Positions 59,819-64,000 of a DNA stretch of 64,000 nucleotides are shown here, piece after piece. The stretch is from contig NZ_JBHTCO010000043.1 in the NCBI RefSeq assembly GCF_042665295.1, positions 62,001 through 126,000 on the forward strand, written 5' to 3'. The position numbers and the translations under genes were made by a program. Within the stretch, counting starts at the first letter, position 1. Every line of letters begins with the position of its first letter. This stretch comes from Scopulibacillus_A cellulosilyticus (GTDB taxonomy: Bacteria > Bacillota > Bacilli > Bacillales > Sporolactobacillaceae). The notes beneath the pieces are model-generated. The model was given only the letters and a program-made list of their open reading frames with translations. It made no database searches and was not told the DNA's origin.

Positions 59819-61552
59819 TTAGTTTTGTGAATAATCAAATCCTGTCAGCGTACCGTTATTTGAAAATCCGCAAACTGCAGTTGGGTCAACAACGACTTCA
59901 ATTAAATACGGCTTTCCGCTTTCTACCGCACGTTTTAATGCCGGTTTAATTCCGTCGTAATGAGTAACAAGCTCTCCTCTTACACCCATGCCTTCTGCCG
60001 TTTTTACAAAGTCAACGCCGCGCTCTTCGTTATCACAAAGTTCATTTTTATAAATAAGATCAGTATCGATATCTCGTTCACCATAGAACCAATTTTGCTG
60101 TTGGCGAATCAAACCAAGCAAGGAATTATTCATACAGAACACAATAACTGGAATATTATGTTTTGCTGCTGTTGCCAGTTCTTGCAGTGACATCCCCAAA
60201 CTTCCGTCACCGACGATATTGACACTTTGACGTTCAGGATGAGCGATTTTCGCAGCCATAGCTGCACCTAATCCCCATCCCATCGTACCTGCACCGCCTG
60301 TAATTAAGAAAGTGCGAGGTTCATAGGTTTCAAATAATTGGTTTGACCAGATTTGGCTAATTCCGCAATCATGTGTTACAATTGCATCCCTATCTAAAAA
60401 TTCCCTCAATTCCCTTAAAGCACGTTGCGGTTTAATCGGAAGATCTTCATAATCCGTTTTACGCGCGTGTTTCGTTCTTTCTTCTGTAAGATCAAGTTTT
60501 GCACCTGCTTCAGTTGTAGCAGCAACTCCTGAACCTAGTTGTTTATAGCTTTCCGTTAGTTTAACCATAAATGTTTTAACATCAGAAACGACACCCAGTT
60601 CAGTAGGAACAACCTTGCCGATCTCTTTATTATCAATGTTAACGTGAATGATTTTTGCATCACGTTTGAAAATTTCAACATCACCGGTATTACGGTCGGC
60701 GAAACGGCCGCCAAGATTGATAATTAAATCTGACTCCAAGATTGTTTTGTTACCATATGGTGTATCAAGCATTGTACCCATACGTCCTGCAAAAAGCGGA
60801 TGGTCGTTAGGGAATGTATCAATACCCATACATGTTGTAACTACAGGGATTTGAAGTGCTTCAGCCAATTCTTTTAATTCTTTTGTCGAATTTGACAGAT
60901 TTACACCGCCGCCGGAAACGATGACCGGTTTCTTTGAATCTTTTAAGAATTCTAGTGTTTTATCAATATCTTCTTTTGTCGCTTGCGGCAATTGCTCAGG
61001 TTCACTTGATGCAATTAATTCATCTAAATCAACTTCAATCTCAACTTTTTGTTGATCTAGTGGCAGATCAATTAAAACCGGACCTTTTCTTCCTTTTGTT
61101 GCTGTTTCCCATGCTTCATGAATTAATTCTGCTGCCTTTGAACCATCTGTTAATTGGTATGCCGCTTTCGTTACCGGCTTTGCCATTTCAACAATTGGTG
61201 CTTCCTGGAATTGCATTGTACCAATAAGCGTTGACTTTTGCTGACCGGTAAAAGCAATCATTGGGATGGAGTCCATCCAAGCTCCGTATAAGCCTGTTAA
61301 GAAGTTTGTTCCGCCTGGACCTGAAGTCGCCGCACATACCCCGACTTCACCTGTTGCCCTTGAATAACCGTCCGCCATAAAAGCGCCTGCTTGTTCATGG
61401 CGTACAACATAAGATTCGATGCTGCTTTTTTCTCGTATTGCATCATAAACCGGTAAAATTGCGGCTCCGGGTATCCCGAAAATCTGTTTAACTCCTCTTT
61501 TTTCAAGGTAGAAAACAATTGCCTCTGCTGCTGTCATTTTTTGTTTAACCAT
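59819..61552 (-). CDS. ThDP-dependent carboligase, acetolactate synthase / glyoxylate carboligase-like
   Basis: 577 residues with the three domains of the acetohydroxyacid synthase family: pyrimidine domain with RHEQAGAFMADGYSRATG (Glu53, the ThDP-activating glutamate), a central domain, and the diphosphate domain with IVGDGSLGMSLQELATAAKH and NNSLLGLIRQQQNW. The LGLIRQ stretch resembles glyoxylate carboligase (Gcl), but E. coli Gcl has valine in place of the glutamate. It is therefore not a textbook Gcl, and may be a carboligase or decarboxylase on another keto acid. The operon context (kinase, isomerase, transketolase) and tartronate semialdehyde reductase at 38794 leave a Gcl role open. 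SD AAGGAGAGA; three bases separate it from the kinase gene. Confidence 0.85.
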   Translation of the reverse strand: MVKQKMTAAEAIVFYLEKRGVKQIFGIPGAAILPVYDAIREKSSIESYVVRHEQAGAFMADGYSRATGEVGVCAATSGPGGTNFLTGLYGAWMDSIPMIAFTGQQKSTLIGTMQFQEAPIVEMAKPVTKAAYQLTDGSKAAELIHEAWETATKGRKGPVLIDLPLDQQKVEIEVDLDELIASSEPEQLPQATKEDIDKTLEFLKDSKKPVIVSGGGVNLSNSTKELKELAEALQIPVVTTCMGIDTFPNDHPLFAGRMGTMLDTPYGNKTILESDLIINLGGRFADRNTGDVEIFKRDAKIIHVNIDNKEIGKVVPTELGVVSDVKTFMVKLTESYKQLGSGVAATTEAGAKLDLTEERTKHARKTDYEDLPIKPQRALRELREFLDRDAIVTHDCGISQIWSNQLFETYEPRTFLITGGAGTMGWGLGAAMAAKIAHPERQSVNIVGDGSLGMSLQELATAAKHNIPVIVFCMNNSLLGLIRQQQNWFYGERDIDTDLIYKNELCDNEERGVDFVKTAEGMGVRGELVTHYDGIKPALKRAVESGKPYLIEVVVDPTAVCGFSNNGTLTGFDYSQN

Positions 61553-61555
61553 TAT

Positions 61556-63004
61556 CTATCTCTCCTTCAGTTGATGTATTTTTCTAATAATTGATGTAAT
61601 CGTATTTTTATCGCCGACATTTCCCGGAAATACGATATACGGTATATTTTTCAACCTTGCTTCTTCACCGGTAAGCAATACAGGCACACCTGCTGCCGCT
61701 TGACCTAAAATTTTCGCCTTTTTAATTTCCAAGCCTTGTGTGGCAACATCGCTTGAAGTAATGCCGCCTTTTGCCATAATAAATTTTGGCGTAACCTTTA
61801 AAGAACGTACAATGTCTACAAGTGTGTTAGAAATCTTTTGGCTATATTGCAAGTTTTCATGCTTGCTGTCAGCCTTTATCACTTTACGGCTTGTATAGAC
61901 AACAGTATCTTCACCATCCAAAATGGATTGTTCCAACAGTTTGCATACTCTTGTCAGTTCCTCTTGTTTATTCAAGGGATTTAAAATTTTCTCCACATTT
62001 ATTTCAATAGGTCTGACATGAATTTCAGAAATTAAATCGCTTAGCTGATCCGTTGTTTTTTTTGTATGGGACCCAACGACAAGCAAGCCCCCATATCTAT
62101 CCTCATTATTTTTTGCAATCATTTCCGAGGCGCTTAGAAGCGGTTTATCTTCTATCCCCCCAATTGATTTGACAAAAGATGCTGCTGTTCGAAACAAGAA
62201 TCGTTTGCCGCACCCTAATGCTTTTAGTACAGCAAGAGAAACAATATCTAAGTCATTGTAGTTTGCTGCGTTAACAACAATCGGAGTGTTTTTTTCCGCC
62301 GAAAGCAATATCTCTGTTACTTTATCAATACCGCCTTGCCGAATATCATCGATTGAAATCGTTAAGACATCTTCGGCTGAAATTTCACCTTCCGTTTTTT
62401 CCATGACCCATTTTGGCAGATAAGCTGTAGAGAAACCGAATACTGAATCATTAGCAAATTCGGTTTCACTAACGGCTACAAGCTTTTGGCCATCAACTAT
62501 ATAGTGTGTATTATCAAAGGTGTATCGTTTTCCTTCAAAAAAGGCCGGTATAAGAAGGTGTCCTGAAATTTCCCAGTTCAATTCCTCAGATAGGGTTTCT
62601 TCTATAACAGAAATTTCAAGAGGGTAATGACCACGCAGCGTTGAATCACTCCGGCTGATAATCGAAAAATCGATACTAAGCTCTTTTGACACCTCTACGA
62701 TATTTCGGATGATTTCCTGATTTATTTTTTTTGTTTGTTCAGGTCCGAAGCTTCTCGTATTTGTTAAAATGTAAAGAACATTTTTATCATCTGACAATCC
62801 CTCACGAAGCCATTTTTTATCCCAGCTCGTGATAACATAAACATCGTGAACTGTCTGTACACCCGTCGGATCATCGTCTAAAACGATCAGCTTATGGTTA
62901 TTTTGTTTAAGTTTTTTTGCGATGTCCTTCCGGAGAGGATATTCAAGCGTTTCCCCATGATTATCCATAATCTCTTTATACATTGATTGGAATATGACGT
63001 TCAT
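61556..63004 (-). CDS. Four-carbon acid sugar kinase family protein (DUF1537)
   Basis: 482 residues with the two DUF1537 domains. The N-terminal substrate domain begins LIVLDDDPTGVQTVHDVYV near residue 40 and has SRSDSTLRGHYPLE near 130; the C-terminal nucleotide domain has VGSHTKKTTDQL near 320 and AKGGITSSDVATQGL near 415. Known members phosphorylate erythronate, threonate, 3-oxo-tetronates and 3-oxo-isoapionate. The substrate here is unknown. SD AAAGGGGGG. It sits between the transketolase subunit and the carboligase. Confidence 0.88.
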   Translation of the reverse strand: MNVIFQSMYKEIMDNHGETLEYPLRKDIAKKLKQNNHKLIVLDDDPTGVQTVHDVYVITSWDKKWLREGLSDDKNVLYILTNTRSFGPEQTKKINQEIIRNIVEVSKELSIDFSIISRSDSTLRGHYPLEISVIEETLSEELNWEISGHLLIPAFFEGKRYTFDNTHYIVDGQKLVAVSETEFANDSVFGFSTAYLPKWVMEKTEGEISAEDVLTISIDDIRQGGIDKVTEILLSAEKNTPIVVNAANYNDLDIVSLAVLKALGCGKRFLFRTAASFVKSIGGIEDKPLLSASEMIAKNNEDRYGGLLVVGSHTKKTTDQLSDLISEIHVRPIEINVEKILNPLNKQEELTRVCKLLEQSILDGEDTVVYTSRKVIKADSKHENLQYSQKISNTLVDIVRSLKVTPKFIMAKGGITSSDVATQGLEIKKAKILGQAAAGVPVLLTGEEARLKNIPYIVFPGNVGDKNTITSIIRKIHQLKER

Positions 63005-63037
63005 ACGGCCCCCCCTTTCCGCAACAAATATTGTTTC

Positions 63038-63985
63038 TTATTTAACTAAGGCAATATCAATCAGCTCTTCAGCAGTTTTTACAATTCTTTCGGCCCGAAG
63101 CTGGAAGAAATCTAATAGTTCAGGCATTTTCCCTGAAACACCAAACCGGTCGTTTGTTCCCACTCTTCTAAGCGGCGTTGGCTGATGCTCTGCTAATACC
63201 TCAGCAACAGCGCTTCCTAATCCTCCAATAATTGAATGTTCTTCAACCGTGACGACACGTTTCGTTTTTGCTGCAGATTTTGTAATCGCCTCTGCATCAA
63301 TTGGCTTAATTGTGTGCACATGCAGCACTTCAGCTTTAATCCCTTTTTGTTCAAGTTGTTCAGCAGCCTTAAATGTTTCGTCAAGCATAATACCTGTGCT
63401 AATCAGGGTAACATCCGATCCGTCGCGATATTTGATCGCTTTGCCTATCTCAAAATTGTCCTCTTGCTTAGTAACGATAGGTACTGGAAGTTTACCTACC
63501 CGTAAGTAGACCGGGCCTTCAAAGTGATAAGCCGCTTCAACAGCTTTTTCCATTTCTAATGAATCAGCTGGAACGATAACTGTCATTCTCGGCAGCGAAC
63601 GCATAAGGGAAATGTCTTCAAGCGGCAGGTGCGTTGCCCCTTCTTGTGCAGCAGAGGTGCCTGCATTATGACCAACTATTTTGACATTATTGTTGGAATA
63701 ACAAACAGAAATACGCATTTGGTCGTATGCCCGGCCGGTAAGGAAGTTTGCGTAGGCATTAGCAAAAGGAATTTTACCGGCAATCGCTAATCCTGCAGCT
63801 GTCCCAACCAAATCACATTCTGATATACCGACGTTAAAAAAACGGTTCGGGAAATTGTCTTTGTAGAAATTTGTCATATTTGACTTTGCGCAATCCGCGT
63901 CAAGTACAACTAAGTCTTCATTTTGCTTTCCTAGACGAATAAGTGCTTCACTGTAACCTTCACGTGGTGCCTTTTGCTCTGCCAT
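63038..63985 (-). CDS. Transketolase, C-terminal subunit
   Basis: 315 residues, pyrimidine-binding and C-terminal domains of a split transketolase. The catalytic glutamate region reads FNVGISECDLVGTAAGLA near residue 53, followed by VKIVGHNAGTSAAQEGATH. The N-terminal subunit should lie just beyond the window edge on the same strand. The SD AGGAG is at 63996-64000, the last bases of the window. With the DUF1537 kinase it suggests a pathway cleaving a phosphorylated sugar or sugar acid, as in apiose-type catabolism, but substrate cannot be inferred from this sequence. Confidence 0.9.
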   Translation of the reverse strand: MAEQKAPREGYSEALIRLGKQNEDLVVLDADCAKSNMTNFYKDNFPNRFFNVGISECDLVGTAAGLAIAGKIPFANAYANFLTGRAYDQMRISVCYSNNNVKIVGHNAGTSAAQEGATHLPLEDISLMRSLPRMTVIVPADSLEMEKAVEAAYHFEGPVYLRVGKLPVPIVTKQEDNFEIGKAIKYRDGSDVTLISTGIMLDETFKAAEQLEQKGIKAEVLHVHTIKPIDAEAITKSAAKTKRVVTVEEHSIIGGLGSAVAEVLAEHQPTPLRRVGTNDRFGVSGKMPELLDFFQLRAERIVKTAEELIDIALVK

Positions 63986-64000
63986 TTTAAACCAACTCCT

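Overview
The window reads as chromosome of a low-GC, AT-rich Gram-positive Bacillales bacterium (Bacillaceae or Sporolactobacillaceae-like). The evidence is strong Shine-Dalgarno (SD) sites, several TTG starts, a SAM-I riboswitch, PerR-type boxes, a fused OHCU decarboxylase/urate oxidase of the Bacillus PucL kind, PucR regulators and a YdaT-like protein. No rRNA, tRNA, CRISPR array, phage or intact insertion sequence was seen. Most genes lie on the minus strand.

Layout. 1-1.6 kb: end of an operon with a split transketolase. 2-8.4 kb: assorted genes (DUF2188 protein, pRiA4b ORF-3-like protein, LysR regulator, cyclotransferase-like protein, membrane carrier). 8.6-11.2 kb: an S-methylmethionine/homocysteine pair under a SAM-I riboswitch, with mmuM broken by an in-frame TAA. 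11.4-20.8 kb: MFS carrier, ammonium transporter coupled to a coiled-coil protein, a GntP carrier also broken by an in-frame TAA, iron alcohol dehydrogenase, VOC protein, EamA exporter, ornithine-cyclodeaminase family protein and a permease remnant. 20.8-35.3 kb: a lipid or aromatic-derived cluster built round a divergent EPSP-synthase homologue, with two acyl ligases, two acyl-CoA dehydrogenases, two FabL-like reductases with a YX6K motif, a 2,4-dienoyl-CoA-reductase-like flavoprotein, a zinc dehydrogenase, a private acyl carrier protein (ACP) and a FabF-like condensing enzyme. 35.5-64 kb: purine and glyoxylate catabolism (three purine permeases, PucL, PucM, allantoinase, allantoate amidohydrolase, an 8-oxoguanine/guanine deaminase-like enzyme, two PucR regulators, tartronate semialdehyde reductase). 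A peroxide/heme/iron group (tpx, hemA, hemH, katA, perR, fetAB) is embedded in it. The region ends in a sugar-acid operon with a DUF1537 kinase, a ThDP carboligase, an isomerase and a second split transketolase.

How the genes may work together. The 20.8-35.3 kb cluster has the enzyme types expected for turning shikimate into a reduced alicyclic acyl-CoA such as cyclohexanecarbonyl-CoA and feeding it to fatty-acid synthesis as a starter, as known for ansatrienin producers and omega-cyclohexyl fatty acids. This is an inference from family content and from substitutions at the shikimate-phosphate site of the EPSP-synthase homologue. In the purine region urate oxidation yields hydrogen peroxide, and peroxide-removing, heme-making and iron-export genes sit next to it. 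Glyoxylate from allantoin could pass through the carboligase-like enzyme and tartronate semialdehyde reductase.
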